From Betaproteobacteria bacterium (GTDB taxonomy: Bacteria; Pseudomonadota; Gammaproteobacteria; Burkholderiales; CANMPU01): a stretch of 7,379 bases of DNA. A program made the translations under genes and the position numbers. The notes under the pieces are model-generated. The model ran no database searches, was not told where the DNA came from, and was given only the letters and a program-made list of their open reading frames with translations. The DNA is taken from assembly GCA_947499755.1 (NCBI GenBank), contig CANMPU010000042.1, forward strand, positions 1 through 7,379, read 5' to 3'. Each line of letters begins with the position of its first letter. The first letter of the stretch is position 1. Shown here piece by piece: positions 1 to 6,583 of the stretch.

Positions 1-1
1 C

Positions 2-286
2 GCGCTGGACAGCATGGTGATACATAAAGATTCCCCACGACCAGATTTGGCGCAAGGCTTCATGAATTTCATGTTAGAAGGAAAGAATTCTGCGGAACTT
101 ACCAATTTAATCGGTTCCGGAAGTCCGAATGTTGACGCGTTAAAATATATCAAACCAGAGATAATTAGAGTCAGCGCGATTTTTCCTGATAAGGGTACCT
201 TGTCAAAATTGGAAATGTTGAAAGATCTTAATAGCAAGCAACGTCGAATCCTGAATCGAATTTGGACTGAAATTAAAATTGAGTAG
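2..286 (+). CDS. Polyamine ABC transporter substrate-binding protein, PotD/PotF family (C-terminal fragment)
   Basis: This is the last 94 codons of a gene whose 5' part lies outside the window; the frame is open from base 2, so the internal ATG at base 14 is not the real start. Family members are periplasmic proteins of about 350 residues that bind spermidine or putrescine and hand it to an ABC importer. The fragment shows the usual end of the family: a segment beginning MVIHKDSPRPDLA followed by the helix GFMNFMLEGKNSAEL, like the 'A..FINFLL.PE..A' helix of PotD/PotF. The last helix ends in RIWTEIKIE, like the typical 'R.WTRIK' terminus. The ligand-binding residues are mostly upstream and cannot be checked, so substrate choice is unknown. 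No permease or ATPase partner follows; the next gene, 59 bases on, is unrelated. The stop is TAG at 284-286. Confidence 0.8.
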   Translation, partial: ALDSMVIHKDSPRPDLAQGFMNFMLEGKNSAELTNLIGSGSPNVDALKYIKPEIIRVSAIFPDKGTLSKLEMLKDLNSKQRRILNRIWTEIKIE

Positions 287-345
287 CGCAATAGATTCGA
301 CTACGGTGAAATTGTTCCGATTTACGGCTAAAGTAAAGTCTGATC

Positions 346-1455
346 ATGGCGCAGCACCTGGTGTTTGACACAAATTCGCAGCGTGGATCAAGGTTAGCGA
401 AGTTCTTCGCGCTTACCTATATTCTTCCTATCATTTATGTCACTCTTTTCCCTTTTTCTGGATGGACTAGTTCAGGCACAGAAAGCGTAGTTTCGTTATT
501 TACGGTGTGGCCACGCTATATCACGCGAACTGACGTGATCCTAAATTTTCTTGCTTATGCCCCACTAGGATTCTTGGTGGGCTTGTCATTAGGAAGACGT
601 TTTGGTTTTCTAGGAAGATTTGCGATGACGACGATCATAGTGGCGTCGTTTAGCATTTCAATGGAAATGCTACAAATATTCTTACCCAGCAGAACGAGTT
701 CCAGTTTAGACCTTCTGTGCAATAGCGCCGGTGGAATATTGGGGGCAATATTTTCTGCTTGTCTAAGTACCGAGGCGCTGGTCCGTATGTCTTATGCGCG
801 CGATCATTGGTTTGCCGAGGGTGCCGTTGGCAACATCGGCCTGACCTTAGTTGCTCTCTGGCCATTATCACAACTGAATCCGACTATTCCATTATTTAGT
901 GTGTTATTACCGAACGTGCTTGGAGCGAAATCCAGCTGGAATAGTTTTGATCTGAGTCATATCGATGGCATGGAAGTATTGTCCGCTTTCCTTGGATTGG
1001 CAACGGTGGGAATGTTGCTCATGGTTATCGCGCGTTCTAAGCGCGTGTTGTGGATTTCCGTTGTGACGCTGACGGTCGTTACGCTTATCGTTAAGATTTC
1101 CGCGGCAATCATATTGCTTAGGCCTGAGGCAGTCTTACATTGGATATCGGCAGAAGTAATTATCGCGGGCGTATTCGGCGCAGCGTTAGCCTACCGCGCG
1201 CAAAAATCAACGCGGGCGGTGTTGTGGGCTTGTGTCATGTTAGTGTTATTTATCCTCATCGGCAGATTAGATGCCAATGGCTCTAATCCGATTCTAAGCT
1301 TATACTTGTTTAGTCGGCAATATAGTCAATTCTTAAACTATATTGGATTGTCGGAAATCGCAGGCCAACTCTGGCCAATATTTGCGTTAGGATATCTCGT
1401 GGTATACGGCAAGGCACTGGGCCGATTCCATACGAGAAAAAAATACTGGCCCTAA
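346..1455 (+). CDS. VanZ-family integral membrane protein
   Basis: A polytopic inner-membrane protein of 369 residues. The N-terminal part, about residues 15-142, carries the VanZ-like domain: the first membrane helix ends in YVTLFPFSGW, then comes WPRYITRTDVILNFLAYAPLG, then SMEMLQIFLPSR and SSSLDLLCNSAGGILGA, the most recognisable stretch of the family. About six further hydrophobic segments follow (roughly 158-175, 211-230, 234-257, 268-283, 288-305 and 340-355). VanZ is named after a teicoplanin-resistance accessory protein of enterococci, but most relatives have no known biochemical role, so resistance should not be inferred. The ATG at 346 lacks a clear Shine-Dalgarno sequence but fits a short cytoplasmic N-terminus before the first helix. 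The 3' end overlaps the convergent nitroreductase gene by four bases. The C-terminal half matches no domain I can name. Confidence 0.85.
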   Translation: MAQHLVFDTNSQRGSRLAKFFALTYILPIIYVTLFPFSGWTSSGTESVVSLFTVWPRYITRTDVILNFLAYAPLGFLVGLSLGRRFGFLGRFAMTTIIVASFSISMEMLQIFLPSRTSSSLDLLCNSAGGILGAIFSACLSTEALVRMSYARDHWFAEGAVGNIGLTLVALWPLSQLNPTIPLFSVLLPNVLGAKSSWNSFDLSHIDGMEVLSAFLGLATVGMLLMVIARSKRVLWISVVTLTVVTLIVKISAAIILLRPEAVLHWISAEVIIAGVFGAALAYRAQKSTRAVLWACVMLVLFILIGRLDANGSNPILSLYLFSRQYSQFLNYIGLSEIAGQLWPIFALGYLVVYGKALGRFHTRKKYWP

Positions 1456-3089
1456 GGGTGGTGCGTACACTCTCGATGTCCGTAAGGTCGTTCGGTTATT
1501 AGTCTAGTGTCCTCGATCGGCATGCCCACGGTAAAGTGATACAGAGACTGAAGACAGTTACTGTTTAATCCCAATACGCTATGCATCGCATCATCAAAAT
1601 AACACCCGATACCCGTCGCGCGCATGCCCGCAGCTTCTGCTTCTAAATACAGAATTTGTCCGAGAAATCCCGCTTCCCATAATAACCGCCGATAGCACCA
1701 CGCCCCGCCAGAAAGTGCCTCGCGGAATTCGCTGATAAAACCTAAGGAAAATGCAGCGTCAGCAGCGATTTCTTGATGACAACAAATAAATTCCGCAGTA
1801 CGGCGCAGGTCATCTGCGGCAAGTAAATAAAGCGGAATATGCGCGGGACAATTTTCCACGTTTTGCCAAAGCGCGGAGTTGGATATCTCATGTTTCAATG
1901 TATGTAGCGCTTCTGGTGCTCGGCAGAGAAAATAAAGTCCGGGAGTAAGGCCAGTTATGCGGTGTACAAATAACGCTAAATGAACCATGGGGCGCGTGCA
2001 GACGTCGCGCCACGGTGCGAGGCCGGGTCTGGGCAGCAGGGCATCTAGCATGGTAAAAAACCCAGGCGCATTTAAGTTTGCTGTTTGGTCAAATGCAACA
2101 GCGCTGCGACGTTGACGAAATAGATGCGTGGCCGCAAGCTCTAATTTGGGCGGCACTAATTTCGCTTTGTACTCGTTAGGATAGCCAATGAGCGCCTTGG
2201 TTAGCGGTTTATAAGATTTGACGTTAGCAACATCAATCGCGCTCCACTCGACATGTTCGGCGCTTAATTTATTTGCGTGACCAAACCACGTTAATTCTTC
2301 GAGCGCTCTAGGGATAGCGGCCACATTCGGTAACGCGGTATTTTTTCCGATCCACAGTAAAATCTGTGCTACTTCCCTTTCCGCGCCTTTATAGTCGCAC
2401 TCTCTATCTAATCCCAGCAATTTTGCGGTATCGTGATCGTCGCAGTCATTGAGTAAATGTGAGTCCCACCCTAGCGTTGCTGCAGCGTAATGTAATGCGG
2501 CGATAGCGTGACCGCAATCATGTTGACAGTAGCGAAACGCGCGTATGCCATACTTCCACGCTTCGCGCCAAAATATCGTGGTTAGCCCGATGAAAAATCC
2601 GTGCGTAGAAAGCTCGGACATTGAGGATTCGCCCTTAGCTTTGGCGCGACACTCTAACGCGTGATTGTAACTGAGATAGTGATACACGCCTGCGCTAAGG
2701 TCATCGACGCTACCAACAACGATGTAGGCCTCGGTCGGGTGCAGATTTCCGCTAGATGGGTTGCAGCGTAGTGCCCAACGAGAATTGTTGTACGATTTCC
2801 ATACGGATATGCCCAGGGATATTTCTAGGAAAACGGCAATATTTTCTAATGTTATTTGAGCAGGAGAAACGCCAGACCCCCGGCTGATAGTTGTAAACGG
2901 GACTTTCAAATTATCAGCGCGCAAGGGAAGTGGTATCGTCTCGCATCCGGAAAAATTGCGAATAGGATTTGGTTGGTTTGCCCAATCTAAACCAGTAGGT
3001 CCCGGCGCATAGAGATTAACGTTATGTTTACTGAGTTGATGGTAGGTAATAATATCGTCAATGTTGCGCTGATGACTTTCGCTATTCAT
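1452..3089 (-). CDS. SagB/ThcOx-type dehydrogenase with two tandem nitroreductase domains
   Basis: A 545-residue soluble protein of the FMN-dependent nitroreductase superfamily. The SagB/ThcOx branch is best known for oxidising thiazolines and oxazolines to azoles in modified peptides, but many members are orphans. The N-terminus (YHQLSKH, YAPGPTGLDWANQP) is typical of this branch. Domain 1, about residues 60-250, holds LRCNPSSGNLHPTEAY (107-122), corresponding to the conserved flavin-site loop, and the helix FRYCQHDCGHAIAAL (185-199). Domain 2, about 315-530, starts with RQRRSAVAFD (325-334), the phosphate-binding RRS motif, and ends with a WEAGFLGQ helix and GIGCYFDD (493-500). Domain 1 seems to lack a good RRS motif (TISRGSG at 67-73). 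No YcaO cyclodehydratase, SagC/SagD-like protein or precursor peptide is in the window, so the substrate is unknown. No strong Shine-Dalgarno sequence precedes the ATG. Confidence 0.85.
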   Translation of the reverse strand: MNSESHQRNIDDIITYHQLSKHNVNLYAPGPTGLDWANQPNPIRNFSGCETIPLPLRADNLKVPFTTISRGSGVSPAQITLENIAVFLEISLGISVWKSYNNSRWALRCNPSSGNLHPTEAYIVVGSVDDLSAGVYHYLSYNHALECRAKAKGESSMSELSTHGFFIGLTTIFWREAWKYGIRAFRYCQHDCGHAIAALHYAAATLGWDSHLLNDCDDHDTAKLLGLDRECDYKGAEREVAQILLWIGKNTALPNVAAIPRALEELTWFGHANKLSAEHVEWSAIDVANVKSYKPLTKALIGYPNEYKAKLVPPKLELAATHLFRQRRSAVAFDQTANLNAPGFFTMLDALLPRPGLAPWRDVCTRPMVHLALFVHRITGLTPGLYFLCRAPEALHTLKHEISNSALWQNVENCPAHIPLYLLAADDLRRTAEFICCHQEIAADAAFSLGFISEFREALSGGAWCYRRLLWEAGFLGQILYLEAEAAGMRATGIGCYFDDAMHSVLGLNSNCLQSLYHFTVGMPIEDTRLITERPYGHRECTHHP

Positions 3090-3127
3090 AAGATTCGGTG
3101 CGAAAGATTTTCGGGAGGGTCGGTGCT

Positions 3128-3136
3128 CATAATAAT
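3128..3136. promoter_or_regulatory. Possible -10 elements in the divergent spacer
   Basis: The 69-base spacer between the nitroreductase start (3089) and the pyrophosphohydrolase start (3159) must hold any promoters for both directions. Its only AT-rich core is CATAATAAT. On the plus strand CATAAT (3128-3133) matches the sigma-70 -10 consensus at five of six bases; on the minus strand TATTAT (3129-3134) also matches at five of six. No convincing -35 box lies at 16-18 bases for either strand, so this is a weak call based on position and composition. Confidence 0.3.
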
Positions 3137-3145
3137 CTGATTTCT

Positions 3146-3152
3146 AAGGGAG
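3146..3152 (+). promoter_or_regulatory. Ribosome binding site of the nucleotide pyrophosphohydrolase gene
   Basis: AAGGGAG lies six bases before the ATG at 3159. It is the clearest Shine-Dalgarno sequence in the window and supports that start codon. Most later genes in the same unit have weak or no such site, which suggests that their translation depends partly on close spacing to the upstream gene. Confidence 0.6.
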
Positions 3153-3158
3153 CGGGGT

Positions 3159-3572
3159 ATGAACAAGCTAGTTAAACCAAGATTTCGCCAACCATCGTTA
3201 TCGCTCGCGGACCTCGCACGACAGTTATCTTCGTTCGCGCAGGCGCGCGAATGGGAGCAATACCATACGCCGAAAAACCTCGTGATGGCATTAAGTGTTG
3301 AAGTTGCAGAGCTCGTGGAACATTTTCAGTGGCTAACACCAGAACAAAGTTTAGGGCTGCATGCATCAGATAAAAAAATAATTGCTCTGGAGATCGCTGA
3401 TGTTTTGATATATCTCACACGACTTGCAGATATCTTGGGTGTGGATCCTATGGCTGCGGTACTGCATAAAATGAAAAGTAACGCCCGTAAATATCCGATC
3501 GCGAAAGCGAAGGGCAACGCAAAAAAATATACACAATTACACAAAGAGCAGAAGCGGATCCGTCCAGTATAA
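3159..3572 (+). CDS. MazG-like/dCTPase-type nucleotide pyrophosphohydrolase
   Basis: A 137-residue cytosolic enzyme of the all-alpha NTP pyrophosphohydrolase group (MazG / RS21-C6 / DCTPP1 type). Relatives hydrolyse (d)NTPs to the monophosphate and pyrophosphate, often removing non-canonical or excess dCTP-like nucleotides; the exact substrate here is not visible. The metal-binding signature is intact: E48-x-x-E51 in SVEVAELVEHFQW and E78-x-x-D81 in LEIADVLIYLTRLAD. The REWEQYHTPKNL stretch (30-41) and the tail KMKSNARKYP...AKGNAKKYTQL are typical of the bacterial RS21-C6-like subgroup. Length is normal for a single-domain member; double-domain MazG is about twice as long. A good ribosome binding site marks the start. 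It is the first gene of a tight plus-strand cluster, and the next gene begins 27 bases after its stop. Confidence 0.88.
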   Translation: MNKLVKPRFRQPSLSLADLARQLSSFAQAREWEQYHTPKNLVMALSVEVAELVEHFQWLTPEQSLGLHASDKKIIALEIADVLIYLTRLADILGVDPMAAVLHKMKSNARKYPIAKAKGNAKKYTQLHKEQKRIRPV

Positions 3573-3599
3573 TAACTATGATTTCTTTGGGAAACTGAC

Positions 3600-3908
3600 A
3601 TGACCTATTATCGACGCCATGTATTTTTTTGTGTTAATCAGCGCGTGGCAGGCGAGGCGTGTTGCAACACTCATTGCGCACAAGAGATGCGTAACTACGC
3701 AAAGAAGCGAATCAAGGAGCTTGGGTTGCACGGGGAAGGAAAAATACGCGTGAACAACGGTGGTTGCATGGATCGATGTGAACAAGGTCCTATCATGGTT
3801 ATTTATCCCGATGCCGTTTGGTATACCTATCGCGACAAAAAAGATGTTGACGAAATAATTCACGAGCATTTGATCAATGGCCGTATTGTGGCGCGGCTCA
3901 AAATTTAA
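3600..3908 (+). CDS. Thioredoxin-like [2Fe-2S] ferredoxin domain protein
   Basis: A 102-residue soluble protein of the thioredoxin-fold [2Fe-2S] ferredoxin family, the fold also seen in the NuoE subunit of complex I and in clostridial-type small ferredoxins. Four cysteines are placed as cluster ligands: C11 in HVFFCVNQR, C22 (C21 is adjacent) in EACCNTHCAQ, then C56 and C60 in NNGGCMDRCEQGP. The pattern C-x10-C-x33-C-x3-C fits the family. The sequence ends with PDAVWYTYRDKKDVDEIIHEHL, another usual element. A role as a small electron carrier follows from the family; the partner enzyme is unknown. It lies 27 bases after the pyrophosphohydrolase gene and 26 before the ABC ATPase gene. A weak GGGA (3589-3592) is the only ribosome-binding hint. 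Confidence 0.88.
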   Translation: MTYYRRHVFFCVNQRVAGEACCNTHCAQEMRNYAKKRIKELGLHGEGKIRVNNGGCMDRCEQGPIMVIYPDAVWYTYRDKKDVDEIIHEHLINGRIVARLKI

Positions 3909-3934
3909 TATTTCTATACGTTCTCTTCGCATAC

Positions 3935-4846
3935 ATGGTTGTGCTGAGCACTAAAAATTTGCATAAGATGTACGGCGGTCGATCGGTCGTTGCCGGAGTC
4001 AATTTTGCTGTTGAAAGCGGCGAGTGTGTTGGGCTACTAGGACCGAATGGCGCGGGGAAAACCACGACGCTACGACTATGCCTCGGGTTAATTGAACCTG
4101 ACGGCGGTAACATCTCGCTACTTGATAAAGCAGTACCGCAAGAAGCGCGTAGCGCGCGCCGCCGCGTCGGCGTTGTTTCCCAGACAGATAATCTCGACCC
4201 AGATTTTACGGTAAGCGAAAATCTATTAGTTTATGGTAGATACTTTGGATTCGCGGATTCTGCGACGAGTAAGCGCATACCTGACCTACTAGAATTTGCC
4301 GGGCTGTCACAGCGCGCAAATGAAAAAATGCAGAATTTATCTGGTGGGTTGAAGCGTCGCTTGGCGTTGGCGCGCGCTCTAATAAATGATCCCGATCTCC
4401 TATTTCTCGATGAGCCCACTAATGGGCTGGACCCTCAGGCACGCCACCTCATCTGGCAACGTTTGCGGCAATTACTAAATCAGAAAAAGACCATCGTATT
4501 GACCACCCATTTCATGGAGGAAGCAGAGCGTTTGTGCGCACGGGTGTGTATTATGGACAATGGCGTCATTATTGCCAGTGGCCCGCCCCGAGAATTAATC
4601 AACCAATGTATAGAACCACAAGTGGTAGAGATCTTCGGAGAAGGCTTGGAGTCTTGGATGGATCAACACGGGGGTAAGCTTGCAGAGCGCTACGAGCGCG
4701 CTGGAGAATCCGTTTTCTGCTATATGCACGAAACCGAAGGCATCGTTGCCAGTCTGCTTGCCTATCCCACATTGCGTTATCTGCATAGGCCAGCCAATTT
4801 GGAAGATGTATTCTTAAAACTCACCGGAAGAGAATTACGTGATTAA
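3935..4846 (+). CDS. nodI: ABC transporter ATP-binding protein, NodI type
   Basis: The 303-residue ATPase subunit of an ABC-2 exporter. All catalytic motifs are present: Walker A GPNGAGKTT (36-44), Q-loop glutamine 83 in VSQTDNLDPDFTV, signature LSGGLKRR (135-142), Walker B LLFLDEP (155-161), D-loop GLDP (164-167) and switch histidine 192 in TTHFMEEAERL. After the ATPase core, about residues 225-303 form the C-terminal extension typical of the NodI/DrrA group. In rhizobia NodI works with NodJ to export lipochitooligosaccharide Nod factors. Many non-symbiotic proteobacteria carry the same pair, and nothing here (no nodABC) points to nodulation, so the name shows family and not substrate. The permease gene starts 24 bases downstream. 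No Shine-Dalgarno sequence is evident before the ATG; an in-frame GTG at 3941 is a possible alternative start. Confidence 0.88.
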   Translation: MVVLSTKNLHKMYGGRSVVAGVNFAVESGECVGLLGPNGAGKTTTLRLCLGLIEPDGGNISLLDKAVPQEARSARRRVGVVSQTDNLDPDFTVSENLLVYGRYFGFADSATSKRIPDLLEFAGLSQRANEKMQNLSGGLKRRLALARALINDPDLLFLDEPTNGLDPQARHLIWQRLRQLLNQKKTIVLTTHFMEEAERLCARVCIMDNGVIIASGPPRELINQCIEPQVVEIFGEGLESWMDQHGGKLAERYERAGESVFCYMHETEGIVASLLAYPTLRYLHRPANLEDVFLKLTGRELRD

Positions 4847-4870
4847 TTGTATGCGTGGCGTGTGTTTTGA

Positions 4871-5656
4871 ATGAAGCAAGCTCAGTTGCGCTTGCCAGAG
4901 CTCAGTCTGCGCTTTATTCCCATTTGGCGTAGAAATTTACTGGTATGGAAGAAATTAGCGATTCCTTCCATGCTGGGCAATCTTGCGGATCCTATGCTCT
5001 ATCTTTTTGGTTTGGGTTACGGGCTAGGACAATTGATGCCAACCGTTAACGGGTTACCGTATATCAATTATTTGGCTGCCGGTACCTTGTGTTACAGCAC
5101 CATGAACAGCGCGACCTTCGAGGCCTTGTATTCCGGGTTTTCGCGCATGCATGTGCAAAAAAGTTGGTCCGCAATATTGAATTCGCCGAATACCTTAGAT
5201 GACGTAATGCTAGCGGAGCTCGTGTGGGCTGCGAGCAAAAGTCTCTTGAGTGGTATATCGATACTGGTCGTGATTTGGGTATTAGGGCTTTCTCGTTCAT
5301 GGATGTCGTTATGGATAGTCTTGGTAACTATCGTAATCGGGCTATGCTTTGCCGGGATGAGCTTAGTCGTCACTGCACTTTCACCGAGCTACGATTTTTT
5401 TCTTTATTATTTCACCTTATTGATCACGCCTATGATGCTGGTCGGTGGCGTATTTTTCCCTGTGGTGCAATTACCCCATTTCTTACAAGTGTTATCCAGC
5501 ATATTACCGCTTACGCATGCGGTCGCCATGGTGCGTCCGCTACTTATTGGCGAGACACCGGCAGAAATGGCGTTACACTTGGGTATTCTCGCGTTTTATG
5601 GCGCGCTAGGATTTTATATTTCGACGGTGTTAATGCGCCGACGCTTGCTATCTTAA
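4871..5656 (+). CDS. nodJ: ABC-2 type transporter permease, NodJ type
   Basis: The 261-residue membrane subunit that pairs with the preceding ATPase. It looks like a standard ABC-2 permease with about six hydrophobic segments, near residues 30-55, 63-85, 120-139, 145-169, 178-200 and 232-253. Family landmarks include the N-terminal WRRNLLVWKKLAIPSMLGNLADPMLYLFGLGYGLG region, YINYLAAGTLCYSTMNSATFEALY, the segment LITPMMLVGGVFFPVVQLP and the following ILPLTHAVAMVRPLL. Complete pairs of this type form an inner-membrane exporter for an amphipathic or saccharide-like molecule; the cargo here is unknown. A TGA in the same frame lies directly before the ATG, so the start cannot be further upstream. 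The HemJ gene begins 11 bases after the stop, which supports co-transcription. Confidence 0.87.
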   Translation: MKQAQLRLPELSLRFIPIWRRNLLVWKKLAIPSMLGNLADPMLYLFGLGYGLGQLMPTVNGLPYINYLAAGTLCYSTMNSATFEALYSGFSRMHVQKSWSAILNSPNTLDDVMLAELVWAASKSLLSGISILVVIWVLGLSRSWMSLWIVLVTIVIGLCFAGMSLVVTALSPSYDFFLYYFTLLITPMMLVGGVFFPVVQLPHFLQVLSSILPLTHAVAMVRPLLIGETPAEMALHLGILAFYGALGFYISTVLMRRRLLS

Positions 5657-5667
5657 GAAAGCTGCTT

Positions 5668-6081
5668 ATGTTTGTACTAAAATCGTTTCATATTATTTTT
5701 ATGGTGACCTGGTTTGCCGGTCTATTCTACCTGCCGCGCTTGTTTGTCTACCATGCCATGACTTCCGACGACTTGGGAATTAATCAATTCACGGTAATGG
5801 AACGCAAATTGTTTTGGGGCATTATGACGCCGGGCGCAATCCTTACCATCGTTACGGGACTCTGGTTGTGGTTAGGCTATGGCTTTTCTGGTGGTTGGTT
5901 GCACGCAAAAATTGCACTCGTGGCACTCCTGGTCGCATACCATATTTATTGCGGAACGCTGATGACTAATTTCTCACGCGGCCAAAACCGCCACAGCCAC
6001 GTATTTTATCGATGGCTAAACGAGCTGCCAGTTATCTTACTCATCGCTGTAGTGCTGTTGGTGGTATTAAAGCCGTTCTAG
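5668..6081 (+). CDS. hemJ: HemJ-type protoporphyrinogen IX oxidase (CopD-like membrane protein)
   Basis: A 137-residue inner-membrane protein with four predicted helices (about residues 5-28, 48-70, 78-100 and 118-135). HemJ oxidises protoporphyrinogen IX to protoporphyrin IX, the next-to-last step of haem synthesis, in bacteria lacking HemG or HemY. Recognisable features are H8 in the first helix, the TWFAGLFYLPRLFVYHAM stretch (14-31), LHAKI (78-82) and the FYRWLNELPV motif (113-122). Conserved histidine and lysine residues are thought to take part in haem binding or catalysis in this family. The frame stays open far upstream inside the permease gene, but similarity begins at MFVLKSFHIIFMVTWFAG, so I choose the ATG at 5668, 11 bases after the previous stop. 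Older annotations call such proteins CopD or UPF0093. No other haem-synthesis gene is in the window. Confidence 0.85.
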   Translation: MFVLKSFHIIFMVTWFAGLFYLPRLFVYHAMTSDDLGINQFTVMERKLFWGIMTPGAILTIVTGLWLWLGYGFSGGWLHAKIALVALLVAYHIYCGTLMTNFSRGQNRHSHVFYRWLNELPVILLIAVVLLVVLKPF

Positions 6082-6093
6082 ACGGTCTATGCG

Positions 6094-6501
6094 ATGGTGC
6101 CGTCGATTTCTCGTGGGTTTAGCAGGACGCTTGTTGTTGTCGCCATTAGTGTAGCCATCACGTTTTCTGTTCACGCACAGACGCCAGAAACGCATAGCGA
6201 AATATTAGTGCAGAGCTCGCCGCTTGCTGGTTTCAAACATTATGAAGGCAAGGCGCTCTGGGCAAAGATGAAAGAGGGTGATGCGCTAAGTCTAATCCGC
6301 GAGCCGGATAATATTTACGACGATAACGCAATTCGCGTGGAATGGCAGGGGCATATGTTAGGATACGTGCCGCGTAGCGAAAATCGCGTGCTGGCGAAGC
6401 AATTGGATATTGGTGCATTGCTTAAGGCGCGTATTATTCGATTGCAGAAACATCGCAGCCCATGGAAGCGCTTACGGTTCGAAGTGTACGTGCAATTGTG
6501 A
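6094..6501 (+). CDS. Exported HIRAN-domain protein
   Basis: A 135-residue protein with a probable Sec signal peptide: basic start (MVPSISRGFSR), hydrophobic core (about 12-25) and a likely cut after VHA (26-28). The rest is almost entirely a HIRAN domain, from SSPLAGFKHYEG (41-52) through GDALSLIREPDNIYDDNAI (62-80) to GHMLGYVPR (86-94), with a final strand near 111-132 (KARIIRLQKH, SPWKRLRFEVYV). HIRAN domains are best known in Rad5/HLTF helicases, where they bind DNA ends. Stand-alone bacterial versions are uncharacterised, and export to the periplasm would fit poorly with a DNA-repair role. The gene starts 12 bases after the HemJ stop and is the last of the tight cluster. No clear ribosome binding site is seen; translational coupling is plausible. 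Confidence 0.85.
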   Translation: MVPSISRGFSRTLVVVAISVAITFSVHAQTPETHSEILVQSSPLAGFKHYEGKALWAKMKEGDALSLIREPDNIYDDNAIRVEWQGHMLGYVPRSENRVLAKQLDIGALLKARIIRLQKHRSPWKRLRFEVYVQL

Positions 6502-6583
6502 GGCCATCCTTTACTGAATACTTACTTAAACGTCACATGGCTGTGTTTCGTTTTTGATTTTCGCGTCAGGCAAGATGGCGTTT

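Noticed and set aside
312..339. Promoter-like TTGTTC ... TAAAGT before the VanZ gene
   Set aside because: Only three of six and four of six consensus matches with 16-base spacing; indistinguishable from background.
346..1455. Calling the VanZ-family gene an antibiotic-resistance gene
   Set aside because: Only the broad VanZ-like family is supported. No vanA-type cluster is present and most members have no resistance role.
3326..3932. Minus-strand open frames opposite the pyrophosphohydrolase and ferredoxin genes
   Set aside because: They are antisense to genes with intact family motifs, their products resemble nothing, and they have no supporting start signals.
3935..5656. Reading the NodI/NodJ pair as evidence of a symbiotic nodulation island
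   Set aside because: No nod synthesis genes, nod box or mobile-element signs are visible, and the pair is common in non-symbiotic proteobacteria.
5224..5667. Open frame continuing about 148 codons upstream of the HemJ start, inside the permease gene
   Set aside because: It lies in another frame of a clear NodJ-type coding region. Its translation has no membrane or HemJ-like character, and HemJ similarity starts exactly at 5668.
6502..6557. Possible terminator: GGCCAT (6502-6507) pairing with ATGGCT (6537-6542), followed by a T-rich stretch
   Set aside because: The six-pair stem includes a G-U pair and the loop is about 29 bases. The T-run is interrupted and starts several bases after the stem, so it is too weak to call.
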